NCBI RefSeq assembly: GCF_011306175.1
Contig: NZ_CP049913.1
Location: forward strand, 1,860,001 to 1,924,000
Length of the DNA stretch: 64,000 nucleotides
Origin: Vibrio sp. HDW18
Lineage (GTDB): Bacteria > Pseudomonadota > Gammaproteobacteria > Enterobacterales > Vibrionaceae
Direction: 5' to 3'
Shown: piece by piece, positions 7,788-18,643 of the stretch
How the letters are laid out: every line of letters begins with the position of its first letter
Position numbering within the stretch: position 1 is the first letter of the stretch
Notes under the pieces: model-generated
What the model was told of the DNA's origin: nothing
Seen by the model: the letters and a program-made list of their open reading frames with translations, nothing else
The model's database searches: none
Program-made: the position numbers and the translations under genes

Positions 7788-8477
7788 ATGTCTAGAAGGA
7801 TTCTGGTTGTTGAAGACGAAGCACCGATCCGTGAAATGTTGTGTTTCGTGCTTGAACAAAAAGGTTATCAGGCGGTTGAGGCCGAAGATTATGATTCGGC
7901 GCTGAGTAAACTGGCTGAGCCTTTTCCTGATCTGGTCCTGCTCGATTGGATGTTGCCTGGCGGCAGCGGTATCAACCTCATCAAGCACATGAAGCGCGAA
8001 GAGATGACGCGCAACATTCCGGTTGTAATGCTCACCGCGCGTGGTGAAGAAGAAGATAAAGTGCGCGGCTTAGAAGTTGGTGCGGATGATTACATCACCA
8101 AACCTTTTTCACCTAAAGAGCTGGTCGCGCGTTTAAAAGCGGTGATCCGTCGTGTCACTCCAACCGCACTAGAAGATGTGATTGATGTACAAGGTTTAAA
8201 ACTTGATCCCGTATCACACCGTGTGACTGCAAATGATCAGGCGTTGGACATGGGTCCGACCGAATTTAAAATGCTGCATTTCTTTATGACTCATCAAGAG
8301 CGAGTGTATAGCCGCGAACAACTGCTCAATAACGTTTGGGGGACCAACGTTTATGTCGAAGATCGCACGGTGGATGTACATATTCGTCGCCTGCGTAAAG
8401 CGTTGGAAGAGGCTGGGCATGATAAGTTTATCCAAACGGTGCGCGGTGCAGGATACCGTTTTTCAACTAAAGCCTAG
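7788..8477 (+). CDS. phoB: Phosphate regulon response regulator PhoB
   Basis: This is a 229-residue OmpR-class response regulator. The receiver domain (1-120) has the acidic pair in VVEDEAP, the phospho-acceptor Asp in LLDWMLPG and the conserved Lys in ITKPFSPKE. The C-terminal winged helix carries [10 protein letters not shown] and [11 protein letters not shown], typical of PhoB. It is activated by PhoR under phosphate starvation and binds Pho boxes, of which candidates occur before phoB, ppk and pstC in this window. Length equals E. coli PhoB. phoR follows after an unusually long 115-bp gap that contains small repeats. Confidence 0.97.
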   Translation: MSRRILVVEDEAPIREMLCFVLEQKGYQAVEAEDYDSALSKLAEPFPDLVLLDWMLPGGSGINLIKHMKREEMTRNIPVVMLTARGEEEDKVRGLEVGADDYITKPFSPKELVARLKAVIRRVTPTALEDVIDVQGLKLDPVSHRVTANDQALDMGPTEFKMLHFFMTHQERVYSREQLLNNVWGTNVYVEDRTVDVHIRRLRKALEEAGHDKFIQTVRGAGYRFSTKA

Positions 8478-8516
8478 TTTTAAATCAAAGCCTAGTTTTC
8501 AACTAAACCTTAGTTG
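8461..8516 (+). repeat. Short tandem repeat and hairpin in the phoB-phoR gap
   Basis: AAAGCCTAGTTTT occurs at 8469-8481 and 8487-8499, 18 bp apart, with the first copy spanning the phoB stop codon. Directly afterwards CAACTAA and TTAGTTG (8500-8516) form a perfect 7-bp hairpin with a 3-base loop. This may set the ratio of PhoB to PhoR through mRNA processing or attenuation. Confidence 0.65.
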
Positions 8517-8592
8517 TGCAAGCAAAGCCAGTTGTTTAACGCAAGTGTCGTTTTTTCGCGATTAAAGCCGAAGAGGTGGTATACAGATTCGT

Positions 8593-9894
8593 ATGGTTGA
8601 ACGTCTAACCTGGAAAAAGCTGGCTTGGGAGCTGGCTTTTTTTTACTTGCCATGGATTGTGGTGGGGTGGATTTTTGGACAAATGCCGTGGTTGCTGCTG
8701 GTTGCGACAGTATTGCAGCTGGCTTGGCATTTGAACCATCAAATTCGCCTTTCAGCTTGGCTGTGGGATGAAAAGCGCCTAACGCCTCCCTCTGGCAGTG
8801 GTAACTGGGAGTCGCTGTTTAATGGTATTTATCGTTTACAGCAGCGTCATCGTAAAAAACGCAAAGAGTTGACCAATTTGATCCGCCGCTTTCGGAATGG
8901 TGGTGAATCGCTGCCCGATGCGGTGGTGGTGTTTCGTAGTGAAGGCAATATTGTATGGTGTAACCGTCTAGCACAGCATTTGCTGGGGTTTCGCTGGCCA
9001 GATGATGCTGGACAGCCGATCTCTAATTTGCTGCGCACTCCAGACTTTATCAAATATCTCAAAAAAGACGATTTTACCGATCCACTGGAAATGCGCTCAC
9101 CACTCAATAGTGAGCGGATGTTAGAACTGCGGATTGTGCCTTATACCGAAGGTGAGCACCTAATGGTGGTACGTGATGTCACTCAGCTTAAGCAGCTAGA
9201 AGGGATGCGACGTAATTTCTTTGCTAACGTTTCCCATGAGCTGCGCACTCCAATGACGGTGCTGCAAGGCTATTTGGAGATGACCGAAGATCCGGATGTG
9301 TTAGCGGGCCCAATGTGGGGTAAAGCCCATGGGGTGATGACCGAGCAACTGAATCGAATGAATAGCCTAGTTAACCAATTGCTGACGCTATCAAAAATTG
9401 AAGCTTCGCCGATTGTCGAACTCGATCAAGTGGTGGATGTCCCAGCCATGCTGGATGTCTTAGAGAAAGAAGCCGCGAGCTTGAGTGGTGATGGGCAGCA
9501 TCAACTGCATTTTGAGGTCGATAAAAGTCTCAAGGTGCTGGCGGATGAAGATCAACTGCGCAGTGCCATCTCTAATTTGGTGTATAACGCGGTGAAATAT
9601 ACTCCGCCCGGTGCGCAGATTGATGTACGTTGGTATCGCTCGAGTCAAGGCGCTTGCTTAGAAGTGGAAGATAAAGGCGAGGGGATTGAACCGCAGCATC
9701 TGCACCGACTCACTGAGCGTTTTTATCGAGTGGATAAAGCGCGTTCCCGCGATACTGGTGGCAGTGGTTTAGGTTTGGCAATTGTCAAACACGCTTTGGC
9801 ACACCACGACTCTCATTTAGAGATCCATAGCCAAGTTGGGGTGGGGAGCCAGTTCTCTTTTGTGCTCCCTAAGCGTTTAGTGGCCAAACTATGA
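8593..9894 (+). CDS. phoR: Phosphate regulon sensor histidine kinase PhoR
   Basis: This is a 433-residue membrane sensor kinase that phosphorylates PhoB when the Pst system signals low phosphate. It has two adjacent N-terminal hydrophobic segments (about 10-50), a PAS domain (about 95-200), the H-box [14 protein letters not shown] with the phospho-accepting His, and a HATPase domain with an N-box ([17 protein letters not shown]) and the glycine-rich [12 protein letters not shown]. Its stop overlaps the start of the following pstS-like gene (ATGA), indicating translational coupling. Length and order match E. coli PhoR. Confidence 0.97.
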   Translation: MVERLTWKKLAWELAFFYLPWIVVGWIFGQMPWLLLVATVLQLAWHLNHQIRLSAWLWDEKRLTPPSGSGNWESLFNGIYRLQQRHRKKRKELTNLIRRFRNGGESLPDAVVVFRSEGNIVWCNRLAQHLLGFRWPDDAGQPISNLLRTPDFIKYLKKDDFTDPLEMRSPLNSERMLELRIVPYTEGEHLMVVRDVTQLKQLEGMRRNFFANVSHELRTPMTVLQGYLEMTEDPDVLAGPMWGKAHGVMTEQLNRMNSLVNQLLTLSKIEASPIVELDQVVDVPAMLDVLEKEAASLSGDGQHQLHFEVDKSLKVLADEDQLRSAISNLVYNAVKYTPPGAQIDVRWYRSSQGACLEVEDKGEGIEPQHLHRLTERFYRVDKARSRDTGGSGLGLAIVKHALAHHDSHLEIHSQVGVGSQFSFVLPKRLVAKL

Positions 9895-10868
9895 TCTCGA
9901 TGCGAAGTCGGATTGGGTTATTCAGCTCACTGAGCTTGCTGGCGTCTGCTGCAAGCGGAGTCGATCACGACTTAGCCAGCTATAACAAAGTCAGTGGTAT
10001 CTCGGGTAGCTTGTTATCGGTTGGATCTGACACGCTGGCGGGGATGACTACGCTGTGGGTCGAAGAATTTCAAGCCTATTATCCGGCGGTCAATGCACAA
10101 GTTCAGGCCTCTGGTTCGGCTACCGCCCCTCCGGCATTATCTGAAAGTACCGCTCAGTTTGGCCCGATGAGTCGCCCGATGCGCAGTAGTGAAATCGCTT
10201 CTTTTGAGGCGATGCATGGTTATAAGCCGACTGCTTTACGGGTGGCGATTGATGCGGTTGGGATTTTTGTGCAGCGTGATAACCCGATCCAAGGTCTCAA
10301 TTTTCAGCAGTTGGATGCGATCTTCTCCTCAACCTTGCGTTGTGGTGCCAATTATCCGATCACCACCTGGGCGCAGTTAGGTTTGCCTTATGACTGGGCC
10401 AAGCGCAATATTCAGCTGTTTGGGCGTAATTCAGTTTCAGGGACTTATGGCTACTTTAAGCAGCACGCTTTATGTCAGGGCGATTTCCAAACTCGGGTTA
10501 ATGAGCAGCCGGGGTCGGCCTCGGTGGTACAATCGGTCGCCTCATCCATTAATACCCTTGGTTATTCTGGGATTGGCTATCGTGTTTCAGGCGCTAAGCT
10601 GTTACCGATAGCCCGTGCAGGTGAGCAGTATATTGAGCCGACTCAGGCCAATATTTTGTCAGGGGCTTACCCGCTCTCACGTTATTTGTATGTGTATGTG
10701 AACAAAAATCCCAATCGAGAATTGTCACCGATTGAACGTGAATTTATTCGCTTTATTTTTTCCCAGCAGGGACAAGCGTTAGTCGCGAAAGATGGTTATT
10801 TAGCCATCACCGCCCAAGTTGCCGCAGAAGAGTTAGCCAAAGTAGGGATTATCAGCTCAAACCGTTAA
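9891..10868 (+). CDS. Phosphate ABC transporter substrate-binding protein, PstS family
   Basis: This is a 325-residue periplasmic phosphate-binding protein of the PstS/PBP type. The N-terminus has a signal peptide-like stretch ([16 protein letters not shown]). The mature part shows the ligand-binding elements [20 protein letters not shown] and [12 protein letters not shown], where Ser/Thr/Arg residues coordinate phosphate in this family. It overlaps the phoR stop codon by 4 bp, so it is expressed with phoBR rather than with the pst permease operon 4 kb away. It may be the binding protein for that permease or an auxiliary one. Starts at 9891 and 9900 are both possible. Confidence 0.88.
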   Translation: MISMRSRIGLFSSLSLLASAASGVDHDLASYNKVSGISGSLLSVGSDTLAGMTTLWVEEFQAYYPAVNAQVQASGSATAPPALSESTAQFGPMSRPMRSSEIASFEAMHGYKPTALRVAIDAVGIFVQRDNPIQGLNFQQLDAIFSSTLRCGANYPITTWAQLGLPYDWAKRNIQLFGRNSVSGTYGYFKQHALCQGDFQTRVNEQPGSASVVQSVASSINTLGYSGIGYRVSGAKLLPIARAGEQYIEPTQANILSGAYPLSRYLYVYVNKNPNRELSPIEREFIRFIFSQQGQALVAKDGYLAITAQVAAEELAKVGIISSNR

Positions 10869-10938
10869 TCGTGATCTTGAACACGGACGAGTTTGCCGTT
10901 TACCGCAGCCACATTAGTTATCGCTAATCTCTTATATC

Positions 10939-10962
10939 AAAACGCCCAACCTGAGTTGGGCG
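10939..10962. terminator. Bidirectional hairpin between pstS-like gene and ppx
   Basis: CGCCCAAC and GTTGGGCG pair around a CTGA loop between the two convergent stop codons. On the minus strand the stem is followed by TTTTGATA, so it most probably terminates ppk-ppx. On the plus strand the T run is absent. Confidence 0.75.
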
Positions 10963-10987
10963 CTGTGGCTTTATAAATGGTGCAAAA

Positions 10988-12487
10988 TTAAAACAGCAGT
11001 TGCCAACCGGCTTCACGCCAGTACTCTTGTTCGGAGAGCAAATCCGCGTGCAGTAGCTTGTTGTTTTCTAACCAGTCAGGCTGGGTCGATTGCAGTTGCC
11101 ATTCATCTTCTTTGGCCGATAAGGTCAGTGGTGGCAGTGGATCATCATTACGCTGGCCATTGACTAAAATCGCTAAGCGTAAAACGCGGATCAGGCCAAT
11201 CACATGTTTTTTCTTAAATAGGCTAAAATCGTCCAATTCACTCAGTTTGAGTGATTTACGTTGAAAACGGGCCAAATTGGACAGCACCAATTGCTGCTCG
11301 CTGTTAAAGCCGGCCATGTTGTTATGGCGTAAAATGTAGGCTGAATGGCGATGAAAACCTTGTAAGTTAATACTCAGTCCCACTTCATGCAGTAGTGCAC
11401 TCCATTCGAGCAAATCACGCAGCTCATTGTCTTGCGCTAAGCCGAGCTCTGCTGAAACTTGTGCCAGAAACTCACGCGCGTGGCCTTTGACTTTTGCCGC
11501 ATGCTCTAAATCGACTAGATGCTTGGCAGCGAGGTTTTCGGTGGTTCGCAAACGAATATCGGAATACTTGAAGCGATCTTCCATCTCATACAGTAGCCCT
11601 TCGCGTAACGCACCATCAGAGAAGTGCATCTCTTTGATTTTTAAACCTTGGAACACCGCGGATAAGATAGCGACACCGGCAGCAAATACCGGCTTGCGAT
11701 CATCGGTTAAACCGGGCAGTTGTAACTGTTCGATGTCATCGGATTCACACAGTTTGTCGATCAGCTTACTGAGTCGCTCAAAGGTGATCAGGCCATCATC
11801 ATACCCCTGTCCGAGCAAGACTTCGCGAATCGCTTTAATGGTACCGGAAGATCCAAACGCGACTTGCCAGCCTTTTTTACGATATTGAGCGGCAATCGCT
11901 TCTAACTTCTGTTCACTGGCGACAATCGCTTGGGAAAAGTTTTTGCGTGATAGTTTACCGTTGGCAAAGTAAGCCTCAGTAAAATTGACGCATCCCATCT
12001 GTTTACTGTTGACCAGCTCGGCCTCAAAGCCTGTACCGATGATCATTTCCGTGCTGCCGCCACCAATATCCACCACCAGCATCGAGTCGGCTTGTGGCTG
12101 AGTGTGAGCGACCCCAAGATAAATCAAACGAGCTTCTTCTGCGCCGGGGATGATCTCAATCGGAAAGGGCAACACTTCAAGTGCGCGCTGAATAAACACG
12201 TTAGCATTACTGGCTTGGCGCAGCGTGTGGGTGGCCGCGATGCGAACGTTATGTGGATCAAACCCTTGTAAGCGTTCGGCGAACATGGTTAAGCACTCTA
12301 AGCCGCGTTGCATCGCCTCTGGGTCGAGATTTTTCTCTGCATCTAACCCTGCAGCCAGCCGGACTCGTTGTTTGTGACGACTGATCAACTGGAGATCTTG
12401 ATCGACCACTTTGGCGACCACCATGTGAAAACTGTTGGAGCCGAGATCAATCGCGGCGATTTCTCTGGCATTACTGACTGTTGTCAT
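10988..12487 (-). CDS. ppx: Exopolyphosphatase PPX/GppA
   Basis: This is a 499-residue exopolyphosphatase that removes terminal phosphates from polyphosphate. It is an ASKHA-fold enzyme with the phosphate-binding loops [12 protein letters not shown] and [14 protein letters not shown] and the catalytic-region element [10 protein letters not shown]. The C-terminal half is an HD-like domain (ALLHEVG). The start at 12487 ([16 protein letters not shown]) fits the family. The frame is open further upstream, but that part lies inside ppk. The first 17 bp overlap the end of ppk, so translation is coupled, as in the classic ppk-ppx operon. Confidence 0.95.
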   Translation of the reverse strand: MTTVSNAREIAAIDLGSNSFHMVVAKVVDQDLQLISRHKQRVRLAAGLDAEKNLDPEAMQRGLECLTMFAERLQGFDPHNVRIAATHTLRQASNANVFIQRALEVLPFPIEIIPGAEEARLIYLGVAHTQPQADSMLVVDIGGGSTEMIIGTGFEAELVNSKQMGCVNFTEAYFANGKLSRKNFSQAIVASEQKLEAIAAQYRKKGWQVAFGSSGTIKAIREVLLGQGYDDGLITFERLSKLIDKLCESDDIEQLQLPGLTDDRKPVFAAGVAILSAVFQGLKIKEMHFSDGALREGLLYEMEDRFKYSDIRLRTTENLAAKHLVDLEHAAKVKGHAREFLAQVSAELGLAQDNELRDLLEWSALLHEVGLSINLQGFHRHSAYILRHNNMAGFNSEQQLVLSNLARFQRKSLKLSELDDFSLFKKKHVIGLIRVLRLAILVNGQRNDDPLPPLTLSAKEDEWQLQSTQPDWLENNKLLHADLLSEQEYWREAGWQLLF

Positions 12488-14573
12488 TGGTTTCCTGTTG
12501 CCCCTGTGCTTTGCGAGTTTGTTTTTCGACATTTTTAAGATAGTCGTAAATGGCAATTTGGGAACGTACTTTTCTGCGATTGCCGCGTTCTACGTACTGA
12601 TTGCTCATTTCCTTGTCGATACGACGCGCTTTGACCGTATCGATGAACTGAATATTAAGAATATCGATGATACGTTGTTTGATACGTTCGTCACGGATCG
12701 GCGTCATAACTTCAATCCGATGATCGATATTGCGTTCCATCCAATCAGCGGAGGAAATCAATACCTGCGGATTGCCATCATTATGCACCACCAGCACACG
12801 CGGGTGCTCAAGGAAACGATCAATAATACTGATGATCTCAATATTGTCACTCACGCCGGCAACGCCAGGAACCAAAGAGCACATGCCGCGAATGATCATG
12901 CGAATTTTTACCCCAGCGGCACTCGCGCCATACAATTTATTGATCAATCCCTTATCGACTAAGTTGTTGACTTTGAGGGTGATGGCCGCGGGTTTACCTG
13001 CTTTGGCATTAGCAATTTCACCATCTAACAGGCGGTAGAGTTGGATGCGAGAATTGCGTGGTGAAACAATCAGATGGTTAAACTTGACCGGTCGGAATGG
13101 ATTTTCAATATAGGCAAATACGGCGCGGACTTCGGAAGCCAATTCTTGGTTGGCCGTCAGCAGCGCAAAGTCAGTGTAAATCCGTGCGGTACGTTCGTGG
13201 AAGTTGCCTGTGCCAATATGCGCATAACGAACGAAATCATCGCCCTCTTTGCGGGTAATCAACAGCAATTTGGCGTGAATTTTCATGCCAGGCACACCGA
13301 AAATAACATGCACACCGGCATCGGTTAGAATGCGTGACCACTCAATATTGGCCTCTTCATCAAAGCGCGCCTGCAATTCGACCACCACAATCACCCGTTT
13401 GCCATTGTGCACTGCATCGACCAGTGAGTTCATCAAGCGTGAATCTTTTGCGACCCGGTAAATATTGATTTTGATGCTGACGACTTTGGGATCAAAAGAG
13501 GCTTGGCGTACCAGCTCGGTAATGTGTTCAAAGCTGTGATAAGGGTAGTGCAATAAAATATCTTGCGCGCGGATCGCATCAAAGGCGTTTGCATGGCCTT
13601 CAAAATCGGCACAGGTCATTGGCGGTAACGGTTTATTTTCTAAGTAGTCACGCCCGACGTTCGGAAAGGAAATAAAATCTTTAAAATTGTGGTAGCGACC
13701 CCCTGGGGTCAAACTATCGTAGTGCGAAATTTTGAGTTTCTGGCATAAAATTTTCAGCATCGCTTCTGGCATTTCACGCTCATACACGAAGCGTACCGGC
13801 AGCGCGGTTAAACGTTGACTCAAGCCTTCCGACATTTGTTCGAGTAAGCTGTATTCCACTTCGTGCCGTAAATCATATTCGGCATCGCGAGTCATTTTCA
13901 TCGAGTAGCCGTTGAGCGAGTCATAGTGGTAAAAACCACGGAAAATTTCATCGAGACAAAGGCGGATAATATTATCGAGCAGAATAATAGTTTTACGGCG
14001 TTTGCCTTTTTGCTCTGGTAGCATCACAAAACGCGGCAGTTGATCGGTTGGGATCTCAATCAGTGCGTACTTAAACTCTGTACCACAGCGCATTTCAACG
14101 GCAATGTAAGCGTATTCGTCTTTCAAAAACTGCATGACATCGATGTCATCTCGCAGCATGATCGGGGTCACGTGCGGCAGAACTTCTTTATGGAAATACT
14201 TCTTGACCCATTTGAGCTGGATGTCATCGAGTTGAGTTTCATTGACTAAGAAAATACGCCGTCTGGCCATTTCTAAAATCAGTTCATTGTAGAGATTATC
14301 GAAGTCTTGGTTGAGTTTGAGCGCTTTACTTTGCATGCGCGAGAGCAGGTGTTTGGAGGTGTCGTTACCGCCTCGTTCGCGGTTGATCAAAATTTGCCGT
14401 TTCACATCGGCAAAGCGCACTTTGTAAAATTCATCGAGGTTGTTGGAAAATATCCCGAGAAAACGGATCCGCTCAATCAGTGGCACGGTTTTATCCGCGG
14501 CTTCTTGTAATACGCGCTCATTAAATGAGAGCCAACTCAGTTCCTTGTCGATGTACAGCTTATCCGCACTCAT
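12471..14573 (-). CDS. ppk: Polyphosphate kinase PPK1
   Basis: This is a 700-residue PPK1, which reversibly makes polyphosphate from ATP. The N-terminus [17 protein letters not shown] is the family's N domain, followed by the head domain and two phospholipase-D-like C domains. The catalytic His is expected in [17 protein letters not shown]. The second domain contains [20 protein letters not shown] with the other conserved His. Length is close to E. coli PPK (688). It is upstream of and overlaps ppx, and is divergent from pstC across a gap containing Pho-box-like repeats on both strands. Phosphate control of polyphosphate is therefore likely. Confidence 0.97.
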   Translation of the reverse strand: MSADKLYIDKELSWLSFNERVLQEAADKTVPLIERIRFLGIFSNNLDEFYKVRFADVKRQILINRERGGNDTSKHLLSRMQSKALKLNQDFDNLYNELILEMARRRIFLVNETQLDDIQLKWVKKYFHKEVLPHVTPIMLRDDIDVMQFLKDEYAYIAVEMRCGTEFKYALIEIPTDQLPRFVMLPEQKGKRRKTIILLDNIIRLCLDEIFRGFYHYDSLNGYSMKMTRDAEYDLRHEVEYSLLEQMSEGLSQRLTALPVRFVYEREMPEAMLKILCQKLKISHYDSLTPGGRYHNFKDFISFPNVGRDYLENKPLPPMTCADFEGHANAFDAIRAQDILLHYPYHSFEHITELVRQASFDPKVVSIKINIYRVAKDSRLMNSLVDAVHNGKRVIVVVELQARFDEEANIEWSRILTDAGVHVIFGVPGMKIHAKLLLITRKEGDDFVRYAHIGTGNFHERTARIYTDFALLTANQELASEVRAVFAYIENPFRPVKFNHLIVSPRNSRIQLYRLLDGEIANAKAGKPAAITLKVNNLVDKGLINKLYGASAAGVKIRMIIRGMCSLVPGVAGVSDNIEIISIIDRFLEHPRVLVVHNDGNPQVLISSADWMERNIDHRIEVMTPIRDERIKQRIIDILNIQFIDTVKARRIDKEMSNQYVERGNRRKVRSQIAIYDYLKNVEKQTRKAQGQQETNDNSQ

Positions 14574-14628
14574 ACTTTACCTTTGCCATTGTGACGTTAC
14601 GTAATCATCATCAGAAGCCATGCAAATT

Positions 14629-14646
14629 AGGTCATTTTTGTGACAG
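14629..14646 (-). promoter_or_regulatory. Pho-box-like site in front of ppk
   Basis: On the minus strand CTGTCAC AAAA ATGACCT resembles a Pho box, with an exact first half-site and a degenerate second one at 11-bp spacing. It lies about 55 bp before the ppk start. PhoB regulation is inferred. Confidence 0.5.
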
Positions 14647-14705
14647 TTTTATTGCACTGCCTTCTGTATCATAGAGTTGTTTTGATTTCAGTAATTTATT
14701 GTCGC

Positions 14706-14739
14706 TTGTAATATAATTGTCACCGAATAGAAATATTAT
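14706..14739 (+). promoter_or_regulatory. Pho box and -10 of the pst operon
   Basis: TTGTAAT ATAA TTGTCAC (14706-14723) shows two half-sites at the 11-bp period of Pho boxes in the position of a -35 element. TATTAT at 14734-14739 follows as the -10, about 30 bp before pstC. This is the expected architecture of a PhoB-activated promoter. Confidence 0.7.
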
Positions 14740-14771
14740 GACACTCCTCCAACCTGTAGGTAATCCCAAGC

Positions 14772-16967
14772 ATGGTCAGACAGCCATTTTCATTGAAAGA
14801 ACGTGATCGCGCACGGTTAGTCAAAGACCGTGTGGTACGTTTTGCAGTGACCTGTGGTGGGGTGAGTGTGTTGGGCGCTCTGGTGCTGATCTTTATCTAT
14901 TTGGCGTTGGTGGTATTACCACTGTTTGGCGATGCTAAATGGCATGCTGATGTCGCGACCCAATCGATTTCAACTCCGGCACCGTTAGCGATGAGCATTG
15001 ATGATTATGGTGAGAATGCTTGGCTATTATCCGCGCAAGGTGTCGCCGAATTTTGGCCATTAACGCAGTCAACGCAGCAACCCATCTTCAGACAAGCCTT
15101 AGGTTTTAAACCTGCGCTCTGGGCGCAAACACCGGCTGCGCAAGGCTGGTTTGCCGCCGTCGGTGAACAGAACCAAGTGGCGGTGTTTCATCCGCAACTG
15201 GCCCATTCGATGACTGCGCAGGGGCGTCAATTTACCCCCAGTGTCGAGCGTCTCGCTTTGCCTGCCGAATGGCGTATCAGTGAGCAGCGATTGCAGCAAT
15301 TGGCATTTGCGCTCACTGAGCAGCAACTGATTTTTGTCACTTATGATCAAGTGCAGCGCATTCAGGTAGTGCATCTCGATCGGCAAACTGGACAAGAGCA
15401 GAGCCGCTTCAATCTTAGTGTGCCGTTTGAGGCGTTGAGCCAACTATTGCTGACCCCTGATGGAAAAACGCTGTATTTGCGTACTGGTTCTGAGTTGGTG
15501 GTGATCCAGCTTGAAGAACATACGTATCGGATCCGCCAAGTATTGGATATGAGTGCCGGCGATAACCACCACCAAGTGGCGCAGCTTTACCTGTTGTCAG
15601 GGGCATTTTCGTTATTAGCGGTACATCATGATGGCTTGGTATCACAGTGGTTTGATGTGCTGCGTGAGGGTGAGCGCCAATTGAGCTCAATTCGGCATTT
15701 TAAACTCGCCTCTGAAGTGCGGTTTTTGCTGCCAGATACGCACAGTAAAGGTTTTTATAGTTTCTATCGCAATGGCACTTTGCAAAGCCATAACACCACC
15801 AGCGAAAAATTGGTGCTGTTTGAGCGAGCTTATCAACAAGCGCCACAGTTGGTGGCGATGTCAAACAATCAATCTTATTTAGCCAGCTATGATCAAGGCG
15901 AGATCCGATTGGCACGAGTCGAAAATCGCAACCCCGAAATCTCCTTTTCTGCTTTGTGGCAAAAAGTGTGGTACGAAGGGTATCCAGAGCCGGAGTTTGT
16001 GTGGCAATCGACCTCGGCCAGCGATGACTTTGAAGCAAAATTCAGCTTAGTACCGATAGCCTTCGGTACCATCAAAGCCGCGGCGTTTGCCATGCTGTTT
16101 GCAGTGCCGATTGCGGTATTAGGCGCAATTTATACCGCCTATTTTATGACGCCAGCGATGCGACGAGTGGTGAAGCCGAGCATTGAATTGATGGAAGCAT
16201 TGCCGACGGTGATCATTGGCTTTTTGGCTGGACTCTGGTTTGCGCCGTTTGTCGAAAGCCATTTACCCGCCTTACTAGCATTGATGGTGCTGCTACCGGT
16301 TTCGACGATGGTGGTCGGTTTTATTTGGTCTCGCTTACCGAAAACTTGGCTGCGTAGGATCCCAAATGGTTGGCATGCGTTAATTCTAGTGCCACTGCTG
16401 ATAGGGCAGGCCTTGCTTATTTTGGCGTATAGTGGCGAGCTAGAAAGCGCGCTATTTGCGGGCGATTTGCGAGTTTATCTGGCCCAGCATGGAATTGGTT
16501 ATGATCAGCGTAACGCGTTAGTGGTCGGCTTTGCCATGGGATTTGCGGTGATCCCAACTATTTTCACTATTGCCGAAGATGCGATTTTCTCCGTACCTAA
16601 ACATCTGTCTGATGGCTCGTTAGCTTTAGGGGCGACGCCATGGCAAACCTTGCTGTACGTGGTGTTACTGACCGCAAGTCCCGGGATCTTTTCCGCGATT
16701 ATGATGGGGCTTGGCCGTGCGGTAGGGGAAACCATGATTGTATTGATGGCTACCGGCAATACGCCACTACTGGATTGGAATATTTTTGAGGGGATGCGCA
16801 CTCTATCGGCGACCATCGCTGTCGAATTACCGGAGTCGGAAGTGCAAAGCGCGCATTTCCGGATCCTATTTTTAGCCGCGCTGCTGCTGTTGACCTTTAC
16901 CTTTGCGGTTAACTCATTAGCGGAGTGGGTGCGTCAGCGGCTGCGTGAAAAATACCGATCTTTATGA
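14772..16967 (+). CDS. pstC: Phosphate ABC transporter permease PstC, enlarged form
   Basis: This is the inner-membrane permease subunit of the Pst phosphate importer, 731 residues against about 320 in E. coli. The C-terminal part (about 430-731) is the classic permease: FGTIKAAAFAMLFAVPIAVLG, the EAA-type loop [14 protein letters not shown], and GLGRAVGETM. The N-terminal part has one membrane segment (about 25-55), then a region of roughly 370 residues predicted to be periplasmic with beta-rich, propeller-like character (repeats such as TPDGKTLYLRTGSEL and YDQGEIRLARVE). The extra domain is not part of ordinary PstC. pstA, pstB and phoU follow in the same operon. Confidence 0.92.
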   Translation: MVRQPFSLKERDRARLVKDRVVRFAVTCGGVSVLGALVLIFIYLALVVLPLFGDAKWHADVATQSISTPAPLAMSIDDYGENAWLLSAQGVAEFWPLTQSTQQPIFRQALGFKPALWAQTPAAQGWFAAVGEQNQVAVFHPQLAHSMTAQGRQFTPSVERLALPAEWRISEQRLQQLAFALTEQQLIFVTYDQVQRIQVVHLDRQTGQEQSRFNLSVPFEALSQLLLTPDGKTLYLRTGSELVVIQLEEHTYRIRQVLDMSAGDNHHQVAQLYLLSGAFSLLAVHHDGLVSQWFDVLREGERQLSSIRHFKLASEVRFLLPDTHSKGFYSFYRNGTLQSHNTTSEKLVLFERAYQQAPQLVAMSNNQSYLASYDQGEIRLARVENRNPEISFSALWQKVWYEGYPEPEFVWQSTSASDDFEAKFSLVPIAFGTIKAAAFAMLFAVPIAVLGAIYTAYFMTPAMRRVVKPSIELMEALPTVIIGFLAGLWFAPFVESHLPALLALMVLLPVSTMVVGFIWSRLPKTWLRRIPNGWHALILVPLLIGQALLILAYSGELESALFAGDLRVYLAQHGIGYDQRNALVVGFAMGFAVIPTIFTIAEDAIFSVPKHLSDGSLALGATPWQTLLYVVLLTASPGIFSAIMMGLGRAVGETMIVLMATGNTPLLDWNIFEGMRTLSATIAVELPESEVQSAHFRILFLAALLLLTFTFAVNSLAEWVRQRLREKYRSL

Positions 16968-16976
16968 TGGAGCAAT

Positions 16977-18641
16977 ATGTTGAAGTGGTTTAAATCCGGT
17001 GCTCCTTGGATCTGGCTGACCGGAGGAGCGGTAAGTGTCAGCTTGATTGCGGTGCTCGGTTTGTTGCTGGTCATCGGTTGGCGTGGCCTTACCTATTTTT
17101 GGCCAGCACCGTTATTAGAGTGGCAAACTAGCGATGGTCACACGGTGATTGGGCAGATTTACGCACAGGAAAGTGTTGCGGTGAGCCATTTAAAACAGAT
17201 GAATATTCCGCTCCCGATCGCGGTGGATGCGGCCGGTTTGGCGACGCGGCTTAATATCAAGGTAGCCAATCGAGATCTGTATGGTTCGGATTTTATTGCA
17301 TTACTTGATTTTCAAATTGAGCTGAAAGGTGCACCGCAAGGTTGGGCAGTGATTGAGCGTAGCCGCGGTGGCCAACTCTTTGGCAAACCGCTCTATTTTG
17401 AACCGGTGCACGCATCGCTCAGTGATTCCTCATTGCCTACTGTGCCGCTCAGCACTGCGTTGCGACAAGCATTGCAACAAGCTCAAGCGATCCGGCTGCA
17501 AGTTGAGCAGATTGTGGATCAGCAGGTGCGTGTGATCAGCGGCGATCTAGAAAAACTGCGTTTGGAAAGACGGCGTAAGCAGTTGGATAACCGACTGACC
17601 GAGACTTATCAACAACAGTATCTGTCACGTAAAAATGATTTAGAAGCACAACTGGCTACAGTGCAGCAGCAGCTCGATGCTCTGCGCGCGCCCCTTGATC
17701 AGCAAGTTTTGCAGGTCGCGGATATGCGCGGTCAGGTGGTTGCTGTACCATTAAGTGAGATTTTGGATTTCTGGTATCCCAATCAGATGACGCTAGATCA
17801 AAAACTGACGCAATGGGGCAAGCAAGCGTGGCGCTTTTTATCGGAGTCGCCGCGTGAGTCAAACTCAGAAGGTGGCGTGTTTCCGGCGATTTTCGGTACG
17901 GTATTGTTGGTGTTGATCATGTCGATCATTGTGATGCCACTTGGAGTGATTGCCGCGATTTATTTGCACGAATACGCCAAAGAGGGCGCATTCACTCGCC
18001 TGATCCGCGTGGCGGTGATTAACCTCGCAGGGGTTCCTTCGATAGTGTATGGGGTATTTGGTTTAGGTTTTTTTGTCTATACGCTCGGATCTTCGGTCGA
18101 TAGCCTATTTTATGCCGAGCGTTTACCTACCCCCACTTTTGGTACACCTGGATTATTGTGGTCGGCGTTGACCCTGGCGGTATTAACTCTGCCGGTGGTG
18201 ATTGTTGCCACTGAAGAGGGCTTATCACGCATCCCTAATTCACTGCGTCACGGCTCATTAGCATTAGGAGCGACCCAGTTTGAAACTTTGTGGCGCATTG
18301 TGTTACCGATTGCTAGCCCTGCTATCATTACAGGACTGATTTTGGCGATTGCGCGTGCTGCTGGTGAGGTAGCACCGCTGATGTTGGTGGGGGCGGTTAA
18401 GCTGGCTTCAAGCTTACCGGTTGATGGCGAATTTCCGTTTGTGCATTTGGAACGTAAGTTTATGCATTTAGGCTTTCACATCTATGATATTGGTTTTCAA
18501 ACCAACAATATTGAGGCGGCGCGCCCACTGGTTTACGCCACTTCTTTTTTATTGGTTACGGTGATTGTTACGCTAAATTTAACCGCTATCAGCATTCGTA
18601 ATAATTTACGCGAAAAATACCGAACGTTGGGGCAAGACTAG
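16977..18641 (+). CDS. pstA: Phosphate ABC transporter permease PstA, enlarged form
   Basis: This is the second Pst permease subunit, 554 residues against about 296 in E. coli. After an N-terminal membrane segment (about 15-40) comes a long extracytoplasmic insertion with a clear coiled coil around residues 160-245 (many Gln/Leu/Arg, for example [15 protein letters not shown]). The permease core (about 290-554) has [14 protein letters not shown], the EAA-type loop [14 protein letters not shown] and [17 protein letters not shown]. It begins 9 bp after pstC, with GGAG before the ATG. The matching insertions in PstC and PstA suggest that they form one extra periplasmic structure. Confidence 0.92.
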   Translation: MLKWFKSGAPWIWLTGGAVSVSLIAVLGLLLVIGWRGLTYFWPAPLLEWQTSDGHTVIGQIYAQESVAVSHLKQMNIPLPIAVDAAGLATRLNIKVANRDLYGSDFIALLDFQIELKGAPQGWAVIERSRGGQLFGKPLYFEPVHASLSDSSLPTVPLSTALRQALQQAQAIRLQVEQIVDQQVRVISGDLEKLRLERRRKQLDNRLTETYQQQYLSRKNDLEAQLATVQQQLDALRAPLDQQVLQVADMRGQVVAVPLSEILDFWYPNQMTLDQKLTQWGKQAWRFLSESPRESNSEGGVFPAIFGTVLLVLIMSIIVMPLGVIAAIYLHEYAKEGAFTRLIRVAVINLAGVPSIVYGVFGLGFFVYTLGSSVDSLFYAERLPTPTFGTPGLLWSALTLAVLTLPVVIVATEEGLSRIPNSLRHGSLALGATQFETLWRIVLPIASPAIITGLILAIARAAGEVAPLMLVGAVKLASSLPVDGEFPFVHLERKFMHLGFHIYDIGFQTNNIEAARPLVYATSFLLVTVIVTLNLTAISIRNNLREKYRTLGQD

Positions 18642-18643
18642 TT

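Noticed and set aside
12435..12962. 175-residue plus-strand frame across the ppk-ppx junction
   Set aside because: It lies antisense to two strongly supported genes and its composition mirrors their codons.
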